Assembly: GCF_000518765.1 (NCBI RefSeq)
Contig: NZ_JAEF01000007.1
Coordinates: forward strand, 219,616 to 283,615
Source: Ruminococcus flavefaciens ATCC 19208
GTDB taxonomy: Bacteria; Bacillota; Clostridia; Oscillospirales; Ruminococcaceae
Reading direction: 5' to 3'
Length of the DNA stretch: 64,000 nt
In this document: positions 25,346 to 32,602 of the stretch, in pieces
How the letters are laid out: every line of letters starts with the position of its first letter
How positions within the stretch are numbered: position 1 is the stretch's first letter
Notes under the pieces: model-generated
Told to the model about the DNA's origin: nothing
Databases searched by the model: none
Seen by the model: only the letters and a program-made list of their open reading frames with translations
Position numbers and translations under genes: made by a program

Positions 25346-25720
25346 ATGAAATTAGAGAACTTACCGCCTGTATATGAGGCGTATAGCGCAGAATATCCTG
25401 ATCTTACAGTGTGCCGTATAGTTTTGCAGGAAAAAGAGCTTTACCATGTCATACATAAAGACGGGATGATGCAGGCACAGGTATCGGGCAAATTCAGATA
25501 CGACGTCAAAACTGTATCTGATTTCCCTGCCGTAGGCGATTATGTTATGGCTGATATAACTGGCGGAGACAGAGCAGTGATACACAATGTTCTTCCGAGA
25601 ACAAGCGTATTTATCCGTAAAGCTGCAGGAAAATCAAATACTGAACAGGTAGTTGCCGCAAAAGCTTTTTTGATGATAATGGAGCCGCAAAAGCGGCTCC
25701 ATCTTTTTACATCATTTTAG
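25346..25720 (+). pseudogene. rsgA: Truncated rsgA (ribosome small-subunit-dependent GTPase A), N-terminal OB domain only
   Basis: Residues 1-107 match the N-terminal part of RsgA: VSGKFRYDV, FPAVGDYVM, HNVLPRTSVFIRKAAG and QVVAAK. RsgA homologues then continue with the circularly permuted GTPase domain (~180 more residues) and a zinc knuckle. Here the frame ends within 20 residues, passing through a terminator hairpin. All GTP-binding motifs are missing, so it cannot act as a GTPase. A ribosome binding site (AGGAG) is still present, and it follows the XRE gene by 17 bp. The break abuts the CotH gene 3' end, suggesting a rearrangement junction. Confidence 0.75.
25679..25707 (+). terminator. 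Terminator at the rsgA truncation point
   Basis: Perfect 10-bp stem ATGGAGCCGC / GCGGCTCCAT with AAAA loop, then CTTTTT. Confidence 0.8.
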
Positions 25721-28215
25721 TACCATGTTCTGAAAATACTATTATTCTGGCGCGGCGGACAGAAATAGTTCCTTAAACCAAGCAATGAACGGATAATAGA
25801 AATTATTCTCTCATTGTACCTGTTATATGTGTTCCTTATTATCGTATTTATATAATCGGGAACCGAGAACGTATTTGTTATGGTCTTATTGTCCCCGTAA
25901 TGATATACCGCAGTTATCCTGTTGGATATTGCAAATGAATCGGGAGAACAAGTAAAGCCATAATATTTTTCGTCACAGCTCATAAAATCAGCGTCAAAGG
26001 CATCTGTGTATGTTTTGCCATTGATATTGAATTCCATATAGCTGTTATTCTTTTCTTCTTCTGTAAGAGAAGTAATGTCAAGGTAGAAATTAAAGCTGAT
26101 CTGTCTGCTCAGAACAATACTCTGCGTCTTGAATTCAGGAAAGGGTTCATCAGCGTATTCGCTTTGTTTTACAGTAGTGAAATTTCTCACTGTAGTATTA
26201 CTATACTTGTCTCTTCCGATAAAGGATATCACGTTTTTCTTTTCTGCTGCCTGACTTAACTTATCGGAAGGAAGCTCAAATCTTACAGAACCGTTTGACA
26301 GTGCAAAAGTATCATAATACAAACCGTTTACGTATACTTTCAGACTTGTTGTCTGCGAATCATTTACGGTTATCTGCATGATAAGATCTTTTTCAGGCTT
26401 GATAACAGCATCGGCAGGAGCGCTGACTGATATCGTATCATCAACAGCGTTTGGTGTCGAGATGTTCACTGCATCTGATCTAATATACGGTGAAGCGCTG
26501 TTTTCGTTATATGTGCTTGCGAGCAATGCGTCATCCGAGCTGAACTGCTCGTCAAGCCACGCTATCCTTTCGCGCATATACGATATGAATAAGTCTCTGT
26601 CGGCTATATAGCCTCTGCCGTAACCGGGCCACTGATTATTTCTGTCCCAGAGCGCACTGTCAGCCATACCCGATTCGTAAAGATATTCGCTGTCTCTTTC
26701 AAGTGCGCCGTTTTCCTTTATAACGTCTTCAAGGTAAGGCCTTATCTGCCAGTATCTGTCGGTTGCTGCCGAAATAAACAGCGGATCATCAAGGAACTCT
26801 CTGTAGAAATTCTGCGGATTTTCAAACTTTGATACCTTCCAGCCTGTTGCCTCACTGCTTATTTCCTGACTTACGATTATTGAACCTGCGCCTGTGTCAA
26901 AGTCCCATGGAGGACCGAATTTAAGGAGAGAATCATGCGGTTTATAGATATATCTGCTCTTGTAGCGCGAATCGTCATTTCCCATTATCTCCATAAGCAG
27001 CCAGTAGGATACCATTGAATCAAAATCAGCAAGCTCGGTGTAATGAGTCATCTTGCCGTCTATCTCGGTATATCCGTCCTCGGAACGATAGGCGTTTTCA
27101 AAATTCTGCCAGTAATCCTGCACATAGCTCATCATTGCGTCGTTTGAAGCAAGAAATTCGGGGGATTTGAGCATTACTTTAAGTCCCGAATCTGTCATGA
27201 ATTTTGATTCCTCGTCGTATTCCTCAGAGGACTCAAAAAGGTAACCGCCCGAAATGTCGCTTTCAAAGTCATAATAGTCCGATACCAGATATTTTTTTCC
27301 GTCAAAAGTAACTGTACCGCCTTCTTTTATCCATGACATATCCTCTGTCATCATATCTGTAAGCTCGTCTTTTTTGTCACCCTTTATCTTTTCCTTTTTA
27401 GCGATAGCAGAAGCGGCGTCCTTAGCTTCGCCCTCCCAGTCAAATATATCCACTCTTGCTTCTTCAATGCCTACCTGCTCGCAGAGCTGATAGTTTCCGA
27501 CGTATTCACCGTTTATGACTACATCTGTCCAGACTGTCTCCATAGTGGTGAGACCGAGCTCCTTGGAAAGCTTTGAAGCAGTCGTATTTCTCAGAAGGCT
27601 TTCGTCCTGATAATTTGCAAGCAGGCACCATTTTTTGCTCTTACCCATACCGTAAAAGTCGGTCTTTTTATCGAGCTTTATCTTATATGGCTTCTTTTCC
27701 CAACCCCATGTAGTATTGCCGCGGCCTTGCATAGTCATTTTGTCGTTGTAAATCGGCTCTGCTGTATCTTCGTTGTTCTGTATGAACATTTCGCCGCTCT
27801 TGGCGTCCTTTTTAAATGCAGGGACCTGACCGTCATCTGTATTGATATAAATAACGGGAAGCTTGCTGAAGTATACCTTGTCCACTGTTTCGTATCCTTC
27901 ACCGTCAAATTCCTGAACTTCTATCCACTTCTCATAGAATTCTTCTGTAAGGACAAAGCTCTCAGGATCGACCTCACTGCCGTCCGCAAGGCATCTTATC
28001 ATGCTTCCTGTTGGATTATTGATCTTCAGAGCCTCTCCGACCTTCAAGTAAGTTTTGTCGATACTTATCCCAGTATTTTCTGTTTCTGCTGCAAATACTG
28101 TAAAACCTTCCTGTGAAAAGAGCTGACCGCAATTACCTGCGAACATAAGATTTGTACAGGTAAGAGCTGCTGTGGTAAAGCTGAGCATTTTTTTGAGTAT
28201 TCTTCGATTAGACAA
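25717..28215 (-). CDS. Secreted CotH-kinase family protein
   Basis: The ~832-aa protein has a signal peptide (KKMLSFTTAALTCTNLMFAG), an Ig-like N-terminal segment, then the CotH fold from about residue 110. It shows the hallmark MQGRGNTTWGWEKKPYKIKL, WCLLANYQDESLLRN, NGEYVGNYQLCEQV and the late FGPPWDFDTGAG. CotH domains are protein kinases of the spore coat and, in ruminococci, frequent partners of cellulosomal proteins. No dockerin is seen; the C-terminus is beta-rich. A TTG start is likely: TTG 28215 has GGAGG 8 bp upstream, while TTG 28221 is too close and no ATG is near. It is convergent with the truncated rsgA. Confidence 0.88.
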   Translation of the reverse strand: MSNRRILKKMLSFTTAALTCTNLMFAGNCGQLFSQEGFTVFAAETENTGISIDKTYLKVGEALKINNPTGSMIRCLADGSEVDPESFVLTEEFYEKWIEVQEFDGEGYETVDKVYFSKLPVIYINTDDGQVPAFKKDAKSGEMFIQNNEDTAEPIYNDKMTMQGRGNTTWGWEKKPYKIKLDKKTDFYGMGKSKKWCLLANYQDESLLRNTTASKLSKELGLTTMETVWTDVVINGEYVGNYQLCEQVGIEEARVDIFDWEGEAKDAASAIAKKEKIKGDKKDELTDMMTEDMSWIKEGGTVTFDGKKYLVSDYYDFESDISGGYLFESSEEYDEESKFMTDSGLKVMLKSPEFLASNDAMMSYVQDYWQNFENAYRSEDGYTEIDGKMTHYTELADFDSMVSYWLLMEIMGNDDSRYKSRYIYKPHDSLLKFGPPWDFDTGAGSIIVSQEISSEATGWKVSKFENPQNFYREFLDDPLFISAATDRYWQIRPYLEDVIKENGALERDSEYLYESGMADSALWDRNNQWPGYGRGYIADRDLFISYMRERIAWLDEQFSSDDALLASTYNENSASPYIRSDAVNISTPNAVDDTISVSAPADAVIKPEKDLIMQITVNDSQTTSLKVYVNGLYYDTFALSNGSVRFELPSDKLSQAAEKKNVISFIGRDKYSNTTVRNFTTVKQSEYADEPFPEFKTQSIVLSRQISFNFYLDITSLTEEEKNNSYMEFNINGKTYTDAFDADFMSCDEKYYGFTCSPDSFAISNRITAVYHYGDNKTITNTFSVPDYINTIIRNTYNRYNERIISIIRSLLGLRNYFCPPRQNNSIFRTWY

Positions 28216-28589
28216 TTTCAATTCCTCCTTTTAAATTTAAACCGTTTCTTTTATCTGTGTATTTCATAAAAAACATTGTTACAACATATCATCAATCCCC
28301 ATATGCAGATATATTTGCTTCTGTTTTATGTTATTGATGGAAGCATTTATGTCCTTTTTTCTAATGACAAAGTAATTGTAGCATATTTTTTCTCCCGAAT
28401 GCGGATAATTACAGATTTGTAATCGGCAGGCAAATGGCACACGACTAGCTCAATATATTTAATAAGAGTCGCTTTGATTTTGTTAAATATAAAAGAATCT
28501 TTACAGCTGTATGATAACATAATCAATCAACATATATAAAGACTTTTTGCAAACAATATCAACATTTCTGCGTTTTTTGTTATGTTATA

Positions 28590-28755
28590 CAAAAAACAGC
28601 AGCCGGAGATATTACTTCTCTGACTGCCGTAATATCTGATCTTTTCATAGATCTCCATTGCTATTGCCACTCCTTGTTTCTCCTGTACACAAGCTCTTTC
28701 TCTTATTATACAGGATTATTATTAGTGGCTCACTATAGTTTCTATAGGTTATACC
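28590..28755 (-). ncRNA. Candidate small RNA on the minus strand
   Basis: A consensus-like promoter (28761-28789) is followed after ~165 nt by a hairpin (11-bp stem with one mismatch, around 28598-28627) and a run of Ts on the minus strand. In between are potential stems CTATAG / CTATAG, CCTGTA / TACAGG and GATC / GATC. The only reading frame (starting MEIYEK) runs through the terminator, so an untranslated RNA is more likely. No known RNA family was recognised. Confidence 0.4.
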
Positions 28756-28760
28756 ATTGA

Positions 28761-28789
28761 ATGATAGCATTAATAGCGCGGATCGTCAA
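28761..28789 (-). promoter_or_regulatory. Promoter of the candidate small RNA
   Basis: Minus-strand TTGACG and TATCAT, 17-bp spacing. Confidence 0.5.
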
Positions 28790-28887
28790 GTTCAGAGCTC
28801 CGCCAATGAAATGCCGCTTTTCAATTGTTCAAACAAAGCAAAAGTGTCAAAAAAGCTAATAAAAGAATTTTTTTGTACTATTTTATG

Positions 28888-28916
28888 TTGACATTGCTTT
28901 TTTATAATGATATAAT
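28888..28916 (+). promoter_or_regulatory. Promoter of the pilus operon
   Basis: Perfect consensus TTGACA (28888) and TATAAT (28911) with 17-bp spacing, ~250 bp upstream of the signal peptidase-like gene. Confidence 0.85.
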
Positions 28917-28991
28917 ATAATTTATAGATGACATATACTAACATTATTTCTGAATTTCGAGCTTTTGACATTGCTCAGGGGGGTGACATAA

Positions 28992-29177
28992 ATGCGATAT
29001 TTGAATGGGATTTTCCGTTTATGGAAAAATTCTGCTCTTTTCAAATATATAATTGCCTTTTTACAGGAAATTTCAGATCTTATCAGAACACCTCAGGGTA
29101 AAACTCTGCTTGTTACAAGCTGCAGAGCTCCCACGGGGTGTTATTTTATTGTAAAGGAGAGTGCCGATGACGGATAA
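28992..29177 (+). CDS. Possible 61-aa leader ORF of the pilus operon
   Basis: An ATG with GGGGGTG 8 bp upstream opens a 61-codon frame whose stop overlaps the start of the next gene. The N-terminal half is hydrophobic and aromatic; the C-terminal half is encoded by a strong nested hairpin (29087-29142). No homology is recognised. It may be a translated leader coupling or attenuating the operon, or chance. Confidence 0.3.
   Translation: MRYLNGIFRLWKNSALFKYIIAFLQEISDLIRTPQGKTLLVTSCRAPTGCYFIVKESADDG
29087..29142 (+). promoter_or_regulatory. Nested hairpin in the pilus operon leader
   Basis: Outer stem AACACCTC / GGGGTGTT (one G-U pair) encloses an inner stem CTCTGC / GCAGAG. It is followed by ATTTTATT and then the ribosome binding site of the next gene. 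It could act as an attenuator or mRNA stabiliser. Confidence 0.45.
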
Positions 29178-29727
29178 CCTGACAACTAATGAAGACGTTC
29201 ATGATAAGGCTTCCGAAGCTGCAAAAAAGCCGAAAAAGAAGAAAACGGCACTTAACTACGCTGTTTCACTTCTGCTGAAGCTCTTATGCACAGCTCTTGC
29301 GCTCTGGGTGATATTTACCTTTATCGCAGGTGTGCATATATGCCATACAAACAGTGCCTACCCTACGATAAGAGACGGCGAGTTTTGTCTGACATACCGT
29401 CGGGCTGACCTTAAACAAGGAACAATGATAATCTACAAACATGGCAATAAAGTCAAATTCGGGCGCGTTATAGCCTTCGGCGGTGATAAAGTCGAGATAT
29501 TCAACGATTATATCGCTGTAAACGACTATGGCATATCCGAAAACGTGGTCTATCCGACCTCGCCTGAGGGCTCGGCTTTCAGCTATCCCTATCAGGTGCC
29601 GAAAAACTGCGTATTTGTACTCAATGACTACCGCAGCGATATTTCCGACAGCAGGACCTATGGCGGTATACCGCTTGATGATGTTGAAGGCGCTGTGGTT
29701 TTTACCATGAGAATGCGCGGTATCTGA
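29167..29727 (+). CDS. Signal peptidase I-like protein of the pilus locus (SipA-like, catalytic Lys replaced)
   Basis: The 186-aa protein has a basic N-terminus, one membrane segment (about residues 30-56), and an S26 peptidase domain. The nucleophile region reads SAYPTIRDGE with Ser63. The box that normally reads KR-V-I-x-x-P-G-D appears as FGRVIAFGGDKV, so the general-base Lys is Gly99, although Lys97 is nearby. In streptococcal FCT pilus loci, SipA also lacks catalytic residues and serves pilus assembly as a chaperone-like factor. ATG 29167 has AAGGAG 8 bp upstream. It is the first certain gene of the pilus operon; whether it cleaves signal peptides is open. Confidence 0.85.
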   Translation: MTDNLTTNEDVHDKASEAAKKPKKKKTALNYAVSLLLKLLCTALALWVIFTFIAGVHICHTNSAYPTIRDGEFCLTYRRADLKQGTMIIYKHGNKVKFGRVIAFGGDKVEIFNDYIAVNDYGISENVVYPTSPEGSAFSYPYQVPKNCVFVLNDYRSDISDSRTYGGIPLDDVEGAVVFTMRMRGI

Positions 29728-29760
29728 ATAATAAATGCTCATTAAAGAGGAGGAAAAATT

Positions 29761-31065
29761 ATGAAAACCAGAAAAATATCAGCTTTAGCTGCTTCACTCG
29801 GTATTACCGCAGCCCTGTTTACGGCTGTTCCGATGAGTGCAAGTGCAGATGGATATGTTGCCGTTAACGGCGGAGATGTAAGCTTTGATAAGTATCTCGT
29901 AATGGATAAAGATGCTACTACTCCAAATGTATCCTTTACATATACTATCGCTCCAGGAGAGGCTAAAGCCGCAACTGCAACAACACAGGCAATAAGCGCA
30001 GGTCCTGCAGGTGCTAAATTCAAACATGTAGACGGAGACAGCGTTACCGTATCAGGTACAGGCGATACTACTGCTAAAGTTTCCTTTGTGCCTACTGATT
30101 CAGCAGTATTAGATGAAGCAGCAAGCGCTCAGAAAACTATCGGTTTTAAGGATTCTACCCCCGGAAATGAAAAATTTGCTACCAAAGCTATCACTATAGA
30201 CCTGTCAGGTGTTACCTTCACAGAACCTGGTCTGTATAGATATGTTATAACCGAAACTGCAAACACATACGGCGGATTAGTTTCAGACCCAAATCCTAAC
30301 AGATATCTTGATGTTTATGTCGTAAACAAGGAAGGAACTGAAAACGAGCTTGAAATACGAGCAAGTGTATTCCAGATAGATGACAGTCAGCCTTCCTATA
30401 TACAGGCTATTACTACAGGTGATAAGAAATCAACAGGCTTTACAAACAGCTATAATACCAAAGACCTTACTATCGAAAAAACTGTCAGCGGTAATCAGTC
30501 CTCAAAGAATAAATACTTTGCATTCACTGTAAAGCTTGTTAATCCAACAGGTACAGACAAGATTACAATAAACAATGATGACAGATTCTCTGTTACAGGT
30601 ACACTGGACAGAACAGTTTCCTCTGTCACCGATTCTACTAAATATACAGCCGAAACTATAGAGACAGCAAATAAAGTTACGTATGTCACATTCGCTGAAA
30701 TAGCAGCAGGAAAGATATTTTATCTTAAAGGCGGTCAGAATGTTATAATCAATGGTATTCCCGAGGGATTAGGATACGAAATAGTCGAAGCAGAAGAAGA
30801 ATATAAGCCTACAATTACTGTTTCAGGCGATACTAAAAACACAACGGAAGGTGATATAGCTACATTAGCTCAGGGTATAGATACGATCAGCGACAAAAAA
30901 CTTGAAGCTGATGCGACCGTAAAATATACCAACTTCCTCGGCGGTTCTATCCCCACAGGTATCCTCTCCACAGTTGCAGGCTCACTGGGTATCGTTGCGA
31001 TCGGTATCACAGGTATCGCAGGCGGTATGCTTTACCTCAAAAAGAAGAAGTCAGAGGAGCAGTAA
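29761..31065 (+). CDS. Major pilin, FctA/Spy0128-type with IPTGI sorting signal
   Basis: The 434-aa protein has a signal peptide ending near ASA, then two Spy0128-type isopeptide domains. The first includes TFTEPGLYRYVITETAN, YLDVYVVNKEG and FTNSYNTKDLTIEKTVSG; the second begins at KYFAFTVKL and ends with YEIVEAEEEY, where the E in a pilin domain commonly catalyses Lys-Asn isopeptide bonds. The C-terminus has a sortase signal: IPTGI, a hydrophobic helix (about 20 residues) and KKKKSEEQ. The motif replaces LPXTG, fitting the class B sortase encoded next. A strong AGAGGAGG precedes the ATG. It forms the pilus shaft on the cell wall, by family inference. Confidence 0.9.
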   Translation: MKTRKISALAASLGITAALFTAVPMSASADGYVAVNGGDVSFDKYLVMDKDATTPNVSFTYTIAPGEAKAATATTQAISAGPAGAKFKHVDGDSVTVSGTGDTTAKVSFVPTDSAVLDEAASAQKTIGFKDSTPGNEKFATKAITIDLSGVTFTEPGLYRYVITETANTYGGLVSDPNPNRYLDVYVVNKEGTENELEIRASVFQIDDSQPSYIQAITTGDKKSTGFTNSYNTKDLTIEKTVSGNQSSKNKYFAFTVKLVNPTGTDKITINNDDRFSVTGTLDRTVSSVTDSTKYTAETIETANKVTYVTFAEIAAGKIFYLKGGQNVIINGIPEGLGYEIVEAEEEYKPTITVSGDTKNTTEGDIATLAQGIDTISDKKLEADATVKYTNFLGGSIPTGILSTVAGSLGIVAIGITGIAGGMLYLKKKKSEEQ

Positions 31066-31068
31066 GCC

Positions 31069-31773
31069 TTGTGCCGACTTCTTAAATGGCTGAACGAGCT
31101 TTATGGCTGGCTTGTTATAGCGCTGTTCGGCTTTATCATGCTTATCGGCTTATGGCAGGTCTATGATAATTATTATATCTTTGAGCACACCATTGACAGC
31201 AGTATCACCAAGTACAAGCCTCAGCCTAACCAAGGCGGCGATACTGCGCCCGTAAGCTCACCAATAACAGATGAAATGGTCGGCTGGATAACTATTGACG
31301 ATACGAATATAGACTATCCTGTCATGCAGGCTTCGGACAATTCGTATTTCCTTAACACCGATCCTTTCGGAGAATACTCGCTTACAGGCAGTATTTTCCT
31401 TGACAGCAGGTGCAGTCCCGATTTTTCGGACAGCTACTCTGTCATCTACGGTCATCATATGGACTATGGAAAGATGTTTGGCGCACTTGATGACTTTTTA
31501 AGTGAATCGTACCTGAAAACTCATTCTACAGGTACGCTCACATCAGGCAGAAATGCTGAAAAAACATATAAATTGCAAGTGTTTGCGTCAGCTAAAGCAA
31601 ATGCCCGCGAAAAAACAGTTTTTGACATTCAGCAGGACAAAATACGGAACTATATCCGCGATAATTCCATTGTTTTCACAGAAGAAAAGGACTATGACAT
31701 TATTTGTCTCTCTACCTGTGCGGACGCGGATTCTTCAGTACGTATCGTTGTTTTCTGCTATGTCATTGAATAA
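31069..31773 (+). CDS. Class B sortase (pilin polymerase)
   Basis: The 234-aa protein has an N-terminal membrane anchor (about residues 10-32) and a class B sortase domain: GWITIDDTNIDYPVMQ, IFLDSRCSPDFSD, catalytic H129 in YGHH, C217 in LSTCADADSS and R225 in VRIVV. It would join pilins through their IPTG/VPTG signals. The start is TTG 31069, 3 bp after the pilin stop, with GGAG 9 bp upstream and no ATG in reach. Its position between two pilin genes matches streptococcal fctA-srtB-fctB order, supporting a polymerase rather than an iron-surface-protein anchoring role. Confidence 0.92.
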   Translation: MCRLLKWLNELYGWLVIALFGFIMLIGLWQVYDNYYIFEHTIDSSITKYKPQPNQGGDTAPVSSPITDEMVGWITIDDTNIDYPVMQASDNSYFLNTDPFGEYSLTGSIFLDSRCSPDFSDSYSVIYGHHMDYGKMFGALDDFLSESYLKTHSTGTLTSGRNAEKTYKLQVFASAKANAREKTVFDIQQDKIRNYIRDNSIVFTEEKDYDIICLSTCADADSSVRIVVFCYVIE

Positions 31774-31798
31774 AGCTCATTGAAAGGAGGGCAGGCAT

Positions 31799-32602
31799 AT
31801 GAAAACTAAACTCAGATCATTATCCATAGCGGCAGTATGTCTGCTCTCGTTTTTTTTCTCTTATGCTTTTAGTATCAATGCATACGCATATGTTCCCATA
31901 GACGCGGATATCACTGTTGACTGTCTTGAAATACCCGACGAAAGGGATAATACCTACGCAATAAAAATCGAAAGTGAAAACGAAAGCTTCCCTGCTCCGA
32001 GATCCGATAAGCTGGAAATATCGGAAAACGGCAAGGGCTGCTTTAAAATAGATATCACCGAACCCGGTACGTATACCTACAGGATATACGAATTATCAGG
32101 AGAAGAACCTGAAATAGAATACGACAGGAATGTATATATCGTTACTGTTTTCGCAGAACACGGCGATGACGACGAGCTTACCTACTCAATTTCTGTATAT
32201 TCAGAAGGCAATGACCGCAAAAAAGACGCAATAAGGTTCAGAAACATGGTCATTGCAGGAGATGAACCCACAACGACTACAGATCCGTTGTCGGCAGCCT
32301 CCGGAATGACTGTAACGGTATCCAATAACGACAGTGCTGTAAATGGCGCTGAGGTAACTGCCGAAATCTCATCAACATCAGCCGCATCAACAGAAACAGA
32401 GTCATCGACAGAAACCTCGGCAGTTTCTGCTTTAGCTGAAAATAACAGCCCTTCTATCACAGAATTCATCGGAAGTGTCCTCACAGGAGACAGCTTCCCT
32501 GCACATACAGTCAGAATGATCATGCTTTTCGCTTTTCTGACTGCTGTCGCTTCTTTCATGTTTAAGAAAAACAGAGGAAAGGAGGACGACAATGATGAAT
32601 GA
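31799..32602 (+). CDS. Minor/anchor pilin, FctB-like, with atypical sorting signal
   Basis: The 267-aa protein has a signal peptide (LSIAAVCLLSFFFSYAFS, ending near AYA) and one Spy0128-like domain (DITEPGTYTYRIYELSG, NVYIVTVFAEHGDDDELTYS). A Ser/Thr-rich stalk (about residues 155-215) leads to a C-terminal hydrophobic helix with a KKNRGK tail. Where LPXTG is expected the sequence is FPAHT, so sorting may use a different specificity or the housekeeping sortase. AAAGGAGG precedes the ATG. Size and place suggest the wall-anchoring minor pilin, as FctB in streptococci. Confidence 0.8.
   Translation: MKTKLRSLSIAAVCLLSFFFSYAFSINAYAYVPIDADITVDCLEIPDERDNTYAIKIESENESFPAPRSDKLEISENGKGCFKIDITEPGTYTYRIYELSGEEPEIEYDRNVYIVTVFAEHGDDDELTYSISVYSEGNDRKKDAIRFRNMVIAGDEPTTTTDPLSAASGMTVTVSNNDSAVNGAEVTAEISSTSAASTETESSTETSAVSALAENNSPSITEFIGSVLTGDSFPAHTVRMIMLFAFLTAVASFMFKKNRGKEDDNDE

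Larger units (their letters stand above)
28216..28991. other. Long AT-rich intergenic region
   Basis: About 775 bp without a convincing protein gene. It contains the upstream region of cotH, a predicted minus-strand small transcript (28590-28755) with its own promoter, and the pilus operon promoter (28888). A GTTTTTTGT / ACAAAAAAC inverted repeat lies at about 28571-28596. Confidence 0.6.

Noticed and set aside
27727..28116. 129-codon plus-strand frame opposite the CotH signal region
   Set aside because: It lies fully inside a well-supported gene, with atypical composition and no start signal.
28600..28680. 42-codon minus-strand frame starting MEIYEK in the candidate small RNA
   Set aside because: It runs through the predicted terminator, and its ribosome binding site spacing is long; an untranslated RNA fits better.
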